Shown here: positions 26,266 through 37,778 of the stretch, in pieces | How positions within the stretch are numbered: the first letter of the stretch is position 1 | How the letters are laid out: each line of letters opens with the position of its first letter | NCBI GenBank assembly: GCA_001632425.1 | Contig: KV425578.1 | Location: 290,498 to 354,497 of the forward strand | DNA length: 64,000 nucleotides | Origin: Neolentinus lepideus HHB14362 ss-1 | Lineage: Eukaryota > Basidiomycota > Agaricomycetes > Gloeophyllales > Gloeophyllaceae | Reading direction: 5' to 3' | Position numbers and translations under genes: made by a program | The notes under the pieces: generated by a model | Database searches by the model: none | Seen by the model: only the letters and a program-made list of their open reading frames with translations | What the model was told of the DNA's origin: nothing

Positions 26266-28522
26266 ATGTTGGCCACATTCTTTATTTCTTTGCTGGAGAT
26301 AGTCGTCGCGTCGCCACTAGGACCTGACGGTGAGGAGGAGCACCATGCGCCGACTGGATCACCGGCATTCTGGTATAAATTGATGATTAGTATTGCGCTG
26401 GTACTGGCGGGTGGTGTGTTTGCTGGGTGAGTGTAATGTGACCTCTGTTATGTGGTGGGAGGTGACCATGAATGACAGGTTGACTTTGGGTCTCATGGGT
26501 CTGGATGAGCTTCATCTACGCGTTTTAGCCGCGTCTTCAGACGATCCGAAGGAGAGAAAGAACGCTATCAGAGGTATGTGACGATGACAGCTACGGATAG
26601 GTCATGTTTCATATCAAAGCTCGATACTGTCAGTCTTGAGTCTACTCGGCAAGGGCCGTCACTGGGTCCTAGTGGTCCGTTAACTTGTCAAAACAAACGT
26701 AATAATATTGACAATTGTTGTGCAGGTGCTTTTGCTAGGGAATGTGGTACGTAGCCTTCGTTCCTTGTGCCATCTTCCGTCTTTCACTCTGTGCAGATTG
26801 TAAACGAGAGTTTGCCCATCTTTCTCGACAGTGCAGTACGTTCCCTTCTCCCAGCCCACTATTGCCATATCTCACCCATCCGCAGCTTGGCGGTGGCCTC
26901 TATGCCGTAATTGCATCGACTACCATGATTGGTGAGTCCTCTATCTGCTCCCACCGTCTAATAATTAGAGCTCACGAAACGCAGTCATATTTGGGTATGT
27001 CTTGTGAACAGACGTCTGTTTTCTCCATGTTCACTGCGTCATCTGGGATGCATTCTCTTAGCGAGTAAGGCAGCACATTCTCCCTTGGATTCTTACTGAC
27101 GTTTGGTGCCCCGCAGAATCATTCCACAAGCCGTTAGCGTGCGATACGGTTTGTCGATAGGTGCTGCATGTACCCCAGTGGTCCTGGGCATGATGTATCT
27201 TTTCGGTTAGTACATCCATAGGCCTCTTGTCTCGTTTCTCATACTAGTATCATTATGTTCGCTTTTCTTGTCCAGCCCCTGTGGCTTGGCCAATTGCTAA
27301 GCTCCTCGACTACGCGCTTGGCGCCAACGAGGCACACACGTACAAGAAAGCCGAGCTCAAGTCGTTCTTGCAGTTCCACAGGACCGGTGAAGAGCCTCTT
27401 CGAGACGATGAAATTAGTATACTCAACGGTGTCCTCGAGCTCAACACCAAGAATGTCGAGGAAATTATGACCCCTATGGATGTGCGCTGTGCATGTCCCT
27501 GTGTTTTGAGAGATACGCTAAACGCAAGTGCAGGATGTTGTAACTCTCAGCTCGGATCTCATACTGGACCACAAAGCTATCGATGCATTGTATGACTGTT
27601 GGTTAAGCTTCCGTTCGTGAGCGTTCACCACCTTCCCTAGATTATCGAGTGGCTACTCCCGCTTCCCCGTGCACAAACCTGGCGAGCCATTATCCTTTGT
27701 CGGCTTGCTTCTCATCAAGAAGGTGAACAAACATACTCCGCTACGCACATGCAGGTCACTGACTGAATACATCCTCTTTATACAGTTACTAAAATACGAC
27801 CCTGCGGCTGCTCTTCCTGTATCCGATGTCAAGCTGTCGATCTTGCCAGAGGCTCATCCGTCTATCAACTGCTTCCAGGCGCTAGATTATTTGTATGTTC
27901 CTCTTCAGTTCTGTGCAGACTGATTGAAGCGTATCCACGATCCGATTTTCTACAGCCAAACTGGACGCGCACATTTGTTGCTGATAAGCCGCACGCCTGG
28001 AGTCCCTGGTGGGGCCATAGGAGTCATCACTCTGGAAGGTACTGTCCTCGTCTGTCTTGCGTTATTCTTATAACAAACCTCTCCCTGTCAATCCCTCAAC
28101 TTGCCACAGATATCATCGAGGTATGCCGTGGCCAAGTTTCAATTCACTGCTGCGCATTGACGCTCAATTGCAGGAAATCATCACCGAGGAAATCATCGAC
28201 GAGACGGACCGATACCAGGATAACAAGTCGAAGCGCAAGGCAAGACGGCTCACGACTACTGCTGTCATGCGGGGGTGCGTATTTCACCTTCACGATCTTC
28301 ACGCTTAGTGATGACATGCAACCCGACACCCAAATTAGTATTGTTGAACGCGAGCGGAACGCCTCTGCGCCGATTGCGTCTGAAGGCGAGCGGACGCCTC
28401 TGCTCGAAGTCGGGAGCCCGCCAAACCCGAATGGCCACCTCACCGCGATACCCGCACGGCTGTACGGCGCGACGGGTGGAACAAGGCCGCCTACACCGCA
28501 TGTTGAGAGTCCCAAAGTCTGA
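26266..28522 (+). CDS. CNNM/Mam3-type transporter-like protein (DUF21 plus CBS pair)
   Basis: Seventeen exons: 26266-26426, 26479-26573, 26634-26674, 26726-26746, 26797-26835, 26886-26931, 26985-26994, 27062-27064, 27117-27205, 27276-27481, 27534-27589, 27641-27722, 27786-27892, 27956-28038, 28110-28120, 28174-28274 and 28339-28522. They sum to 1335 nt, 444 aa. The DUF21 membrane domain shows AGLTLGLMGLDELHLRVLA, GNVIVNESLPIFLD and VIFGEIIPQAVSVRYGLS; the CBS pair follows (VEEIMTPMDDVVTLSSD, GYSRFPVHKPGEP, GVITLEDIIEEIITEEIIDE). Yeast Mam3 is a vacuolar-membrane protein of this family linked to Mn/Mg homeostasis. Exons of 21, 10, 3 and 11 nt are required to keep conserved motifs. The last intron could alternatively end at 28308. 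Convergent with the ChaC-like gene. Confidence 0.9.
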
Positions 28523-28729
28523 CACGGCGGTAAAAAATCAGTGAATACAAACTGAAGTGAATACCCAACAGAGTTAGCGGGAGGGAAATGGCTAGCATGA
28601 TACTCTATATTTGTTTATTGCATCGCACTACCGCGTACCGTGATTAGTGATGTTTGGTTCTTCATTCATGAATAAAACAGTGGTTATTCTATCTGGTCTG
28701 GGCAGACTGGGCTCCGGAGGATATGATGC

Positions 28730-30116
28730 CTATGTCATTCCACCGTCGTCGTCGGGCGCTGTTGCCGTTCCATTATTTGGCATGGCGTCATCATAGCGTA
28801 GCTGGGATGCGTTGTCTGACGTCTTGCCAAGTCGTTCTGCATCTAGCTCTCTTAATCGGGTCTGCATCATTCAGCCATCAATAAGGACGAGTTAACAGAG
28901 GTGGAGCAAACCTAGCGCACCTCTAAGGCGAACAGATGCGAATCGTGCGACTCGGGTGCTAGCGAACGTACGGCATCTGCTAATCGATAAACGTATTCCT
29001 ATGATCGTACAGGTAAGTCTTGTAAAGGGCTGCAGAGATAGCTGAGGCACCTTGTTTGGTCCCGAAGGTCCGACGGAGCGCCAGATGTGTTGTGAGAGCT
29101 GCTCGATGGGCTCCGAGCCAACTATATAATATGGCGGTGGGAAGATGTGGTAAGATGATGTAAAGATCTCACTCACTGAAAGATGGATTGTCGGATTTTC
29201 CTACGTAGCACTATATATTTTACTTGTTAGTAACAGAGGTAGAGCTGTTGATAGTAGAAGACGCACATATGCCTTGAGCGTAAGATGCGTATGTCAGCAA
29301 CATGTGAAAGATTCAGTCTGAAGCAGCTGTCTTACACCGTGAAAGACTACTTTCTCTTTGCCGTGTTCGTATCCATAGATATTGATCTCTTCAAGTGTGT
29401 ATCCGTCCTACTTGTGTCAGGGTCAGTGCTAGGTGGGGATTCATATACGTAATTTATTGCCTTTTCCCGGTAGTCTATCAAGAACTGTAGTTAGTAAAAT
29501 ATAATTACCACCAAACAGACTGAGCTGAACCTAAGTAATCCCTCACCTCCGCTGCGTAATTCGGATCGATCTCGTATGCGACACCTAACAGTGAATTTAG
29601 CAGACGCGGAGTATTACAAGCTAGCACAACATACCCCACACAATGTCGTCGTCAGGGAAAGGATCCTAGAATGAAATCAGTGGATTAATCGGCTTGAAAA
29701 TTTATCTCACGCACGACAGACGAGAAGACATCCCACTCTTCCTTGTGGATAAGTGTAACGACTCTTCCGGGTCTCTACTTGATTCTGAGCAGAGTTATCT
29801 AATGGATCGTGAAGGAAGAATCGGCTAACCTCTGGTGTTCCACGGTGATCATGGGACGCTTGAGCGAAGCGGCGGACATAGCCCTTCAGAAATCCTGGAC
29901 CTGTACATGTTGAGTGTGAGCCTGCATTAAGACATGGAATAAAATGCCTACTCTGGGATTTCACATGCGGAGGCGGCTATTATTCCTGCACCGTTAGTAC
30001 TTCTCCTCGGTGCTACCGATACATTGGACTCTTTAAGCTACCTTGAATATCAGAGAACCATATCCAAACACTACGTATGGCTGACTAACTGAGCCAGTCG
30101 TCTTGGAAAAAGCCAT
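28730..30116 (-). CDS. ChaC-like gamma-glutamylcyclotransferase (glutathione-specific)
   Basis: Thirteen exons: 30042-30116, 29952-29976, 29830-29900, 29715-29774, 29635-29665, 29547-29584, 29461-29484, 29336-29407, 29267-29272, 29177-29210, 29051-29121, 28921-28998, 28730-28861; 717 nt, 238 aa. Family marks are VVFGYGSLIFK near the N-terminus, GFLKGYVRRFAQASHDHRGT, PGRVVTLIHKEEW, VWGVAYEIDPNYAAE and DYREKDGYTLEEI, whose Glu fits the catalytic acid/base. The C-terminus contains SVGPSGPNKEYVYRLADAV. The enzyme class cleaves glutathione to 5-oxoproline and Cys-Gly in the cytosol. Exon 9 is only 6 nt and supplies Ala-Tyr. Intron 7 (29408-29460) appears to use a GC donor; a GT donor 12 nt downstream would insert four residues before DGYTLEE. 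Length is normal for the family. Confidence 0.9.
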
Positions 30117-31678
30117 TGTCCTGTAATGTGGTCAATAGCGTATTCACTTCGAGCTCGGCGAAGCTTCAAGCTGCTACTACTAGGTGGCTGAGTGACTCAG
30201 GCTAACTAACGCGATGTTGACGCGATCGGACGCGTGCGTCACGAATCGGAGGCCTCTTTCGTGCAAATTCTCAGGATGCCGGGAGCTCCGAGAATACCAA
30301 TATGTTATTCCTAGGCTCGTAACCCGCGTTTCGCGATTGATATTGAGGCAGGATAGAAAGCATGTGCAAGGTCCAAAGGACTACATTCCTACAGAAATTT
30401 GGAGCTCCGGAAAAACGTGGCAAGACAGAATGTCGATCAACAGTATCCGGGCCGGCGTCTGCTGCAAAGACTAGCCCTCCTCAATTTTGGCTGATAGCCT
30501 CCAGCTGATAGCTTTGCTGGAACCGCTGTGCCGACGAGATGCAGAACGGCACAGAGGTATCAGCCAGCTAAGAATTGAGCGCTGCAGCTGATACACCAGC
30601 TCGGAGATGCCTCTCGCGTTTCGGCTGTACCCGGCTATCAAGATGCTGTCAGACGCCGGATGCTCATTGGTCGATCAGAGAACTCGCGTGTCGTTTTCAA
30701 ACTCCGCCCGCGTAAGTCGCAGGTATCAGCTGGAACAGCTGCCCTCTGGGTCGCTGATAGAATTGACCTGGCTGATAGCTTTTCGTGGCCTCCAGAGAGA
30801 TTCAAACGAAGATCGCCGCTCGGCAGGGACCCCGAAAGAGCTCAAAAGTTATCAGCTGGAGGCTATCAGCTAGAATTGAGGTGGGCTACTTGCATGCCGC
30901 TGCACGCATCACTCGTGTTTTCCATTCTTTCCACTTCGTTTCTTTTTAGGGATGAAATGTCAATATATACGACTCTGATGCACGCAAGAACCATCTCGAT
31001 ATGGAGGAAACCGAACATCAGTGATACGTCGATGTCACGGGCACGGCAGGCGCGGATTAGATCAGGGCTACGGCTTTCTTTGCTCGTTCAACGTTCAACA
31101 CAGGTCTGGTCTTTTGCTCGTCGGATTCATCTAGCTCTACCGTGCTTTAATTCGCGTCATCTCGCCCGGGCGAACTTCATCCCCCGTCTCCTCTCTCGCC
31201 TTCAGCTTGGACGCGACCATTATAATGAACTTTCTAGCGAGGCTAGGCTTTGGGATTACTAGTCTCTCACCAGACTTCCTCACAATCCAACTCCTGTCCC
31301 ATCCTGATGCATCCGACTCGTACAGTTCCAGCTTGAAGGTTGACCGAACTTCCATCACCGCTCAAAATCGCTAAACTTCAAATAAGCTAGCCAATTATTA
31401 AGTGGATGGCGAGCTTTTATCTGGACTGTGTATGTGACCGATCAGCTCTCTACAGGAATTTCGCGATCATTGGCTATCGATGCTACTATCTACATCTGTG
31501 CACTGTGCGATCTACCCTGCTCTACCTCTCCGTGAATTGTGACACCGTGGAACTAGCGGTTAAGATGAAAGATGCTTCGAATCACCTTTGCCACAGAACA
31601 GCCAGGATATCCTAGTAAATGGCAAGATCTGAGCCCACGCCTATCTCTACAACTGGCGTCTAGGACGGTACAATCTTC
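30117..31678. other. Spacer with a MITE-like element; no gene recognised
   Basis: The ChaC promoter region, then the inverted-repeat element at 30472-30888, then about 800 bp to the PPOX copy A stop. A frame of 73 codons on the minus strand (31137-31358) looks faintly coding but has no recognisable domain and no clear flanking exons. Confidence 0.5.
30472..30888. mobile_element. MITE-like element with about 45-bp terminal inverted repeats
   Basis: The left end TAGCCCTCCTCAATTTTGGC and following bases to about 30516 are matched, with a few mismatches, by the reverse complement of 30843-30888. Both arms carry the shared core GATAGCCTCCAGCTGATA. Both ends are bounded by TA, compatible with a TA target-site duplication of Tc1/mariner-type elements. 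The 417-bp interior has no coding capacity and carries several more CAGCTGATA-like motifs in both orientations. This size, the paired ends and the lack of a transposase fit a non-autonomous miniature element. It lies about 355 bp upstream of the ChaC-like gene. Confidence 0.75.
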
Positions 31679-32647
31679 CTAACACGACCCGATGGCAGTC
31701 ATTCTAGCAAAAAATGCTGAGACGACTGTGCCAAACAGGAACGCCAGCAGCATGAGCTTCATCTCTTCCTGCCCAATCTGTCTTTGCTTAGGCGTTCGGA
31801 CCTGCTTCATCTCCACGCTTCCATGCTTCATATCCACCACCCCATAGTGGCTGAAGTCTCTGTTGGCCTCCACGGACCGGTCAGATAAATGAGCACTCTG
31901 CAGTCCAGGTAAACCGTCAAGACTCCTGACGTTATTTTTCCTCCAGTAGGCTTTCAATCCATTGTCAGCGTCGTGTCCATCCGCGCCCAGATCCTTCTTC
32001 TCCTTCTCGTTAAAGAAGTTCAGCAATGTATCGCGGTGCCCTTTGAACTCATAGAATGGCACGGCATAGCCGCAGCTCTGTAAAGGATGCGCATCAGAAA
32101 TATACAACTCGTGGTCAAGGTGACTTATACGCACCGTGCCGACTTTATAGATGTCGGCCACAATTACTGCGCGTGAACCGGGAGCCCGCTTTCCGGAAGG
32201 TAAGTAGAAGTCGTATTCCGGTGTGCCGAATTCATGCACCGTCCCTGTGTAAGAAGTCGTACAGTCTCGGATCCGCATCTTTGCTGTTACACTTACCTCT
32301 GCCCCACAGCCTACAGATCCTCGGCGGTCCCTCAAATGCATTGAAGTAGATCGTGATCCGCCCGTTCTCTCGAATGTGTGCAATTGTCTCACTCCCTATA
32401 AGTTATAAAATCCATTGTGTTCGAATCAAATTTTCTTATGACCCTTGTGATTCAACTCACCACTGCCACTCAAGTCCTCATACCAGACCTTATTCGGATC
32501 TTCGACATGGAACGTGCCTGCAAGGCCCTTAGCCGAGACATTGACATGTCCATCTGCAGTTAAAGGGGCCGTGGCCACGATGAACATGTGCTGTTTCTGG
32601 ATCCATTCGATAAGACTGGAAGATATCTCGTCGTAGTACTTGACCAT
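31679..32647 (-). CDS. Tail-anchored PPOX-fold flavoprotein-like protein, copy A
   Basis: Four exons, 32461-32647, 32297-32395, 32135-32244 and 31679-32077, give 264 aa. The N-terminal two thirds match the pyridoxamine 5'-phosphate oxidase-like split barrel as found in fungal uncharacterised members: MVKYYDEISSSLIEW, FIVATAPLTADGHVNVSAKG, TFHVEDPNKVWYEDLSGSG, IAHIRENGRITIYFNAFEG, GSRAVIVADIYKVGTSCGYA. The C-terminus ends in a hydrophobic span (MKLMLLAFLFGTVVSAFFA) followed by a few residues, which looks like a tail anchor. FMN binding is inferred from the fold; substrate unknown. Same strand as copy B upstream; four-exon structure shared with B and C. Confidence 0.85.
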
Positions 32648-33292
32648 GCCGGAAAATGTAGTGAGTCTTGAGTCACAGGGAAAGACTTCTGAGTCGCTGC
32701 CCCCCTATCCTATATACATGGTGATTGGTCGAGTCATGACTCCACTGATATGACTCTGACTCGTGGTCATCTGAGAGTCCTTTCGCAATCTTAAGTGAAG
32801 GAGTAATATGCTCGGCCGAGAACTGGTCACGTTCATGAATACCTAGTACGTCAGGATCAACGCGGTTATCGGACAATGCAGTGCTGCATTATGCGTGCAG
32901 TAGTATTTAGCGAACAAGGTGTTCTGGTCGACTAGATATATGAAGCAGAGGGTCTTGCCACTGACCTGAAACAATAATATCATCTACTAGACGCACCGCT
33001 GAATTGTGGATTTGGGCGACATTGGTCGTGCTCGAGGTCTCAACTTACATAATACTCTATGAGTGCCGGCATGAAGTCCGAAACCGTAGTGCTGGGCTCC
33101 TTCCCTTCGCACAGATATTAGTGAGACGAACGTCCGGGGAGGGGTCGGAATGTATCGTTCCGCTGCTTCATAATGACCACCGAGACCAACAGGGTTAGCT
33201 GAGGCGATTTGTGGCTTCCCTGCGTATGGCTCGGGATTCAGAGTGCTACTGATGCATGTAAATTAGATACTGGGTAAATGGAGATAGCACAG
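32648..33292. other. Spacer between PPOX copies A and B
   Basis: About 645 bp: the copy A promoter region and copy B 3' flank. No gene or repeat recognised. Confidence 0.55.
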
Positions 33293-34208
33293 CTAACTGC
33301 TCATTCTCGCGTATAAAGCAGATAAAATCGCACCGAATAAGAACGCCAACGCCAGCTTCGTCTCCTCTTTCGCTCCCGAGCCGGCTAGCGATTCACGGGG
33401 CTCGCCAGCGGCCTTGCTCTTGGCATCCTTCGTCAAGCGAAACTGGCACGCACTTTCCGCCGCTCGATCGGTGATATGTGCGGTGTTCAAGCCAGGGAGT
33501 CCGTCTAAACTCCTCGTGTTCTCCGCCGTCCACCAGGCTTTTAGATGTTTCTCTTTGTTCTGAGATCTTTCCAGCTGGGTGCACCAGTTGAGAAGCGTGT
33601 CGTGTTGGCCCGAGTAGGTGAAATAAGGTACGCCAAAGCCACAACTCTAGAGCTTTAAGTGCACGTTAGTACGTGAGCGATAGAACAGGAACGGTAGACG
33701 TACCGTCCCCACTTTGTGCACGTCCATAATTATGACGGCGCGCGACCCGGGCTTCCGTTTTTCGGACGAGATGAAGGCATCGTATTCGAGCGTACCAAAT
33801 TCATGTACGGATCCTGCGGCGCTAATCAGGAAATCCGATATCAATATCGATGCTGAGAAGCTCACGTACTCGTCCCGACAGATCAGAGGAGGCCCTTCAA
33901 AGGCGTTAAACAGAATTGTGATGCGCCCATTTTCTCGTATATGAGATATCGTCTCGTTACCTAGCGAACAGACAGACCAGTAAATGATGCTAACACCGAT
34001 ATCTGGTGGCGCAAGGCTTACCACTTTCCGTGAGATCCTCGTACCAGACCCGCTTGCCGTCAATAACATGGAACGTCCCATCTATGCCCTTCGATGACAC
34101 GTTGACATGTCCATCATCGCGCAAAGGTGCAGTTGCAACCGTGAACATTTGCTGCTTTGTGATCCATGTTACTAGGTGATCAGGAATTTCGTCGTAGAAT
34201 TTGCCCAT
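33293..34208 (-). CDS. Tail-anchored PPOX-fold flavoprotein-like protein, copy B
   Basis: Four exons, 34022-34208, 33870-33960, 33704-33821 and 33293-33646, give 249 aa. It begins MGKFYDEIPDHLVTWITKQQ and shares VATAPL.DDGHVNVSSKG, WYEDLTESG, ISHIRENGRITILFNAFEG and SCGFGVPY with copies A and C. The C-terminal region is shorter but keeps the membrane span (LALAFLFGAILSALYARM). Exon 1 is 187 nt as in A and C, but intron 2 sits 8 nt further upstream than in A and C; exons 2 plus 3 still total 209 nt. That intron is 48 bp and free of stops, so an unspliced form would also translate. Divergent from the GT90 gene. Confidence 0.83.
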
Positions 34209-34836
34209 CGTGGTTCGAGTTCAAAGCGGTTCCCAGTAGGCATAGTTTTTGACAGTAACCCACGCATGTTTCCCCGGAAGACAGTTCAATGGCTGTATTA
34301 TTTGTACTTGTTTACAATACCTTTCAGCCACTATCCCCGCTTTGGGTTGGAGTCAACGTCAGCAACAATCGTGATCCTCTAGTCTAAAGTATATCGTGCG
34401 CATCATATCATTTAGTCCCGCCATCATGAGTGTATCTGGTATTTTGTGCAACTGAAACGACATCCAAGCTCTTTTCTGAATTCCCCGCACCATTTTCCCG
34501 TCGTGACAGGCCATATTAGTCACCGGCCGGCACGTCCCTGAGCGGTACACCTCTGATTTGGGACGACTGACATGACGGGAAAAAATGCAACGTCAAAGTA
34601 TAGGTTGCCTGTGCAGGAGATTTCGATCACCGCGGGCGGACTCCCTATTATACAAAAAGGCACAGCGAAATGGCTTCGCCTCAAACTACGCCTATCTTCT
34701 GGACTTCCACTCATTTCGCGCTGAAAGAGCGCCCATAGACTTTCTCGAGGTACCAACAAACGGAAGAAGTGCGGCAAGCGCTCGGTGAAAACGGTCTTGC
34801 CGGTGGGTGTATATTGTCTTCTGAGACTCTACCGTC
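34209..34836. promoter_or_regulatory. Divergent intergenic region, PPOX copy B / GT90
   Basis: About 630 bp between two start codons pointing apart, so it should hold both promoters. I see no gene and no clear TATA box. Confidence 0.45.
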
Positions 34837-37190
34837 ATGTTAAGCTGGCGAGCGATGACTAGAGCACGAAGGATGACATTCTACCTGCGCAAACCAAGGA
34901 AGAGGCTTGTCGCGTTGCCTCTGGTCGTCCTAGCGCTGTGCTGGGCCACCTACAATCAGTTTGGCGCGTCTCAAAGGACATTACGACCTATCGCATTCGA
35001 GGAGGAATACAATGACTCTGCGCCGGTCATCAAGAAGCCCGGTATGTACGCGGTCCAACGTCAGTCCGACCTTCACCCTCATCCCACCGCGCAAGTCGTA
35101 CTGAAGCACGAACAAGGCCCCTTCTTCGACACTAACTCCGTACCAGACGAAGCCAACGAGAAGGTCGTCGCAAAACCCGAAGACCTCTTTCCGGAATTAC
35201 TTGGCCTTACTGAGGAGCCCGAGTACGACGGATTAGAAGAGGAATTGCCTCCGCACGTATATCGCTCTGATGGCCTTCTCGTCGTGAATCCCGAAGGCGC
35301 GCATCCCATATATGAACTGATTGAGCGAGCAGAGGAGGCGTGGGATAACAAACTTCGACGCGCGAGTAGGACACTTGGTCAGGCAGTTGAGGAATACAAG
35401 CGACGATACCGCAGGCTACCTCCAAAGGGGTTCGATCATTGGTCTGTTATCTGCACTTGGATGCTAGTTTCTGTGCTTAATTCCGTAGGTGGAGATATGT
35501 TCAGGACCACAATGTGCAGCTCCCAGACGAGTACGACCAGATCTACCACGACTTGGAGCCTTTCTGGGGCATGGACCCGAAGGACCTGCAAAAGATAGAA
35601 AAGGACTGGGAGGAGCATAAGGACGGCTTCGTCATTGGCAAGATGGCACAGGATGATCCTATCGATGTGTTGAAGACGTCGTTCCTTCAAGAGAACAAGC
35701 GGGAGAACCACCTCAAGGGCGGATACGATATCATAGCGATGCTCAAGGAGGTTGAGCAGTTCATTCCGCCTTTCCGTGCGATATTTTCGCCGCACGACAA
35801 TCCGAATGTGGTAAAGAACTATGAGTTGCGGCGGATGGCAGTTGAGGCTGCTGCAGAAGGCAAATGTGAGTCCGTTCCTACCATCAACTACATGTGCCCG
35901 CTCACAGATTGCAGATATCGACGTCAATCACCCACCACCCGCGGGTGCGTACGGCTGGCTCGGCGCGTGCTCACCTCAGTCACCCGCCCGTCGGTACCCC
36001 TCACGCATGATCAACGATCGCCGCGCCGTTGACCGCAAGACGTTCATCTACGACCACCGCAAGACGATGGACCCGTGCCAGCATCCGTCGCACTTCTCTC
36101 AGCACGGCCAGTTCATCTCACACAACTTGGGTCCTGCCCCAGACCCGTTCATCCGCCCACAGTTCTCTTGGTGCGTGGACGACCTGCACAACGATCTGCG
36201 TGTGCCGACGCCTCACAATTGGGTCAATGACATCAATGACCCTGCGTGGGACGACAAGACCGATGAGCGGTTGTTGTGGAGAGGTAGTAACACTGGGATT
36301 TGGCATGGTAGTGACCGTAAGTGGTGGAAGGCGCACCGTGAGCGGTTGATCGAGCTTACCACGGGTCGCGATGGCACTGTCAAGGTCCTCATGCCCAATA
36401 AGTACGACTGGTATGGCAATACCAGCGTCGGTGAAGGGGTGGAGGTGAAGAGAAGTGCCTTGAACGGAGCGACTATGGATGTTTATTTCGCTGGAAAACC
36501 GCTGGCGTGTGAGAGCGCCATCTGCGAGATTCTTAGGGAGCTATTTGAATGGAGGCCGAATATGAACTGGCAGGAAGCTGGGAAGTACAAATATGTCATG
36601 GACGTAAGTGTTCAATAACCTTCAGTTCGTGATACGAGATCATTCATTCAACCTATTTTGCCAGATTGACGGGAATGGATGGTCCAGTCGGTTCAAGCGC
36701 CTAATCACCTCGAGGTCGTTGATTTTCAAATCAACTATATACTCAGAATGGTGTTTACAATGCATTTATATCCCCCGAAGCGGTTCTGATATTCGTTTGC
36801 AGGTTCCAAGACCGGATACAGCCTTGGGTGCACTACGTCCCCATCCAAGTCGACCTGTCAGACTTGTACGACACATTCGTGTTCTTCCGGGGCGATCTTG
36901 ATGGGGAAGGCGGGCACGACGAGCTCGCAAGAAGAATAGCAGAGGCCGGACGGGACTGGAGCAAGCAGTTCTGGCGGAAGGAAGACTTGACCGCTTACAT
37001 GTTCCGGTGAGTCTATCATCTTGGAGGTTTGAAAGCAGGGATTTGCCTGACATTCTCTCATAGAATGGCCTTGGAGTACGCGCGAGTAACGAGCCTGGAT
37101 AGGGAGGAGATGACCTATTTCCCTCCAACCGATTTTGTTGCAGATATTCCTGAAACCGATGAGGAGTACGAGGACTCGCCTCTCTGGTAG
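34837..37190 (+). CDS. GT90 / CAP10-type glycosyltransferase
   Basis: Six exons, 34837-35441, 35489-35865, 35915-36603, 36665-36750, 36803-37006 and 37064-37190, give 695 aa. A short basic N-terminus is followed by a single membrane span (about residues 24-42, LVALPLVVLALCWATYNQFG), the type II topology of Golgi glycosyltransferases. A stem follows, then the CAP10 region: FSWCVDDLHNDLRVPTPHNW, DERLLWRGSNTGIWH, and IDGNGWSSRFKRLI near the donor-site motif; then WVHYVPIQVDLSDL. Family members such as Cryptococcus Cap10 and Cxt1 transfer xylose or related sugars onto wall or capsule glycans. Donor and acceptor are not determinable here. The product ends DSPLW. Flanked on both sides by PPOX copies. 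Confidence 0.92.
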
Positions 37191-37778
37191 TGGACTCTTC
37201 CTCGCAGTCGTCTTTTCCTTTGGGGTCTTAGGTTTTTTGCATCAATTATTACTATCTTTTGTTCATCATACCAGAGTTAAGATTCTACACTCGCCATTCG
37301 TTTGCAGCCCACTTGTTGTCTGTTTGTGCATCTGTAATGTATATCATTACTTGTCATGCCATAGCACTGTTGTATATTTATCTTTAAAGTATATTAATAC
37401 AATACATTAACTGAGTAGCTGCTAAGCGCCACAGTTTACATCGTATCATAGCAGTGTTAGGTGGTCGCAGCCACATTGTAGCAGATTGTAGTCCGGCGGC
37501 TTATGCTCGGAAAGATTGCGTATCGTCCGGCGCGCAATCAAGCTACCCGATAGCATCGGGTGATCGCAGACATACTGGGTCAAAACTCGCACGTGACCAT
37601 CACACAGTCCCCAGAACTGGTAAATCACTAGTAAATCACATACGACATGTCCAGGACAACAAGCACTAAGTAGCATTGCGTTGCCGATGCTACTGCGCGT
37701 CCAGAAGGCCGCGGTGACGTTGACACCCAGTCTTCATTTAAGAAGTCAAATGCCTGCAGCATGCTTTTCTCATAAGAC
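37191..37778. other. Spacer between GT90 and PPOX copy C
   Basis: About 590 bp: T-rich GT90 3' untranslated region, then the copy C promoter. No other gene seen. Confidence 0.55.

Noticed and set aside
30660..31262. 200-codon plus-strand frame
   Set aside because: It starts inside the MITE-like element, runs out of it, and has no motif.
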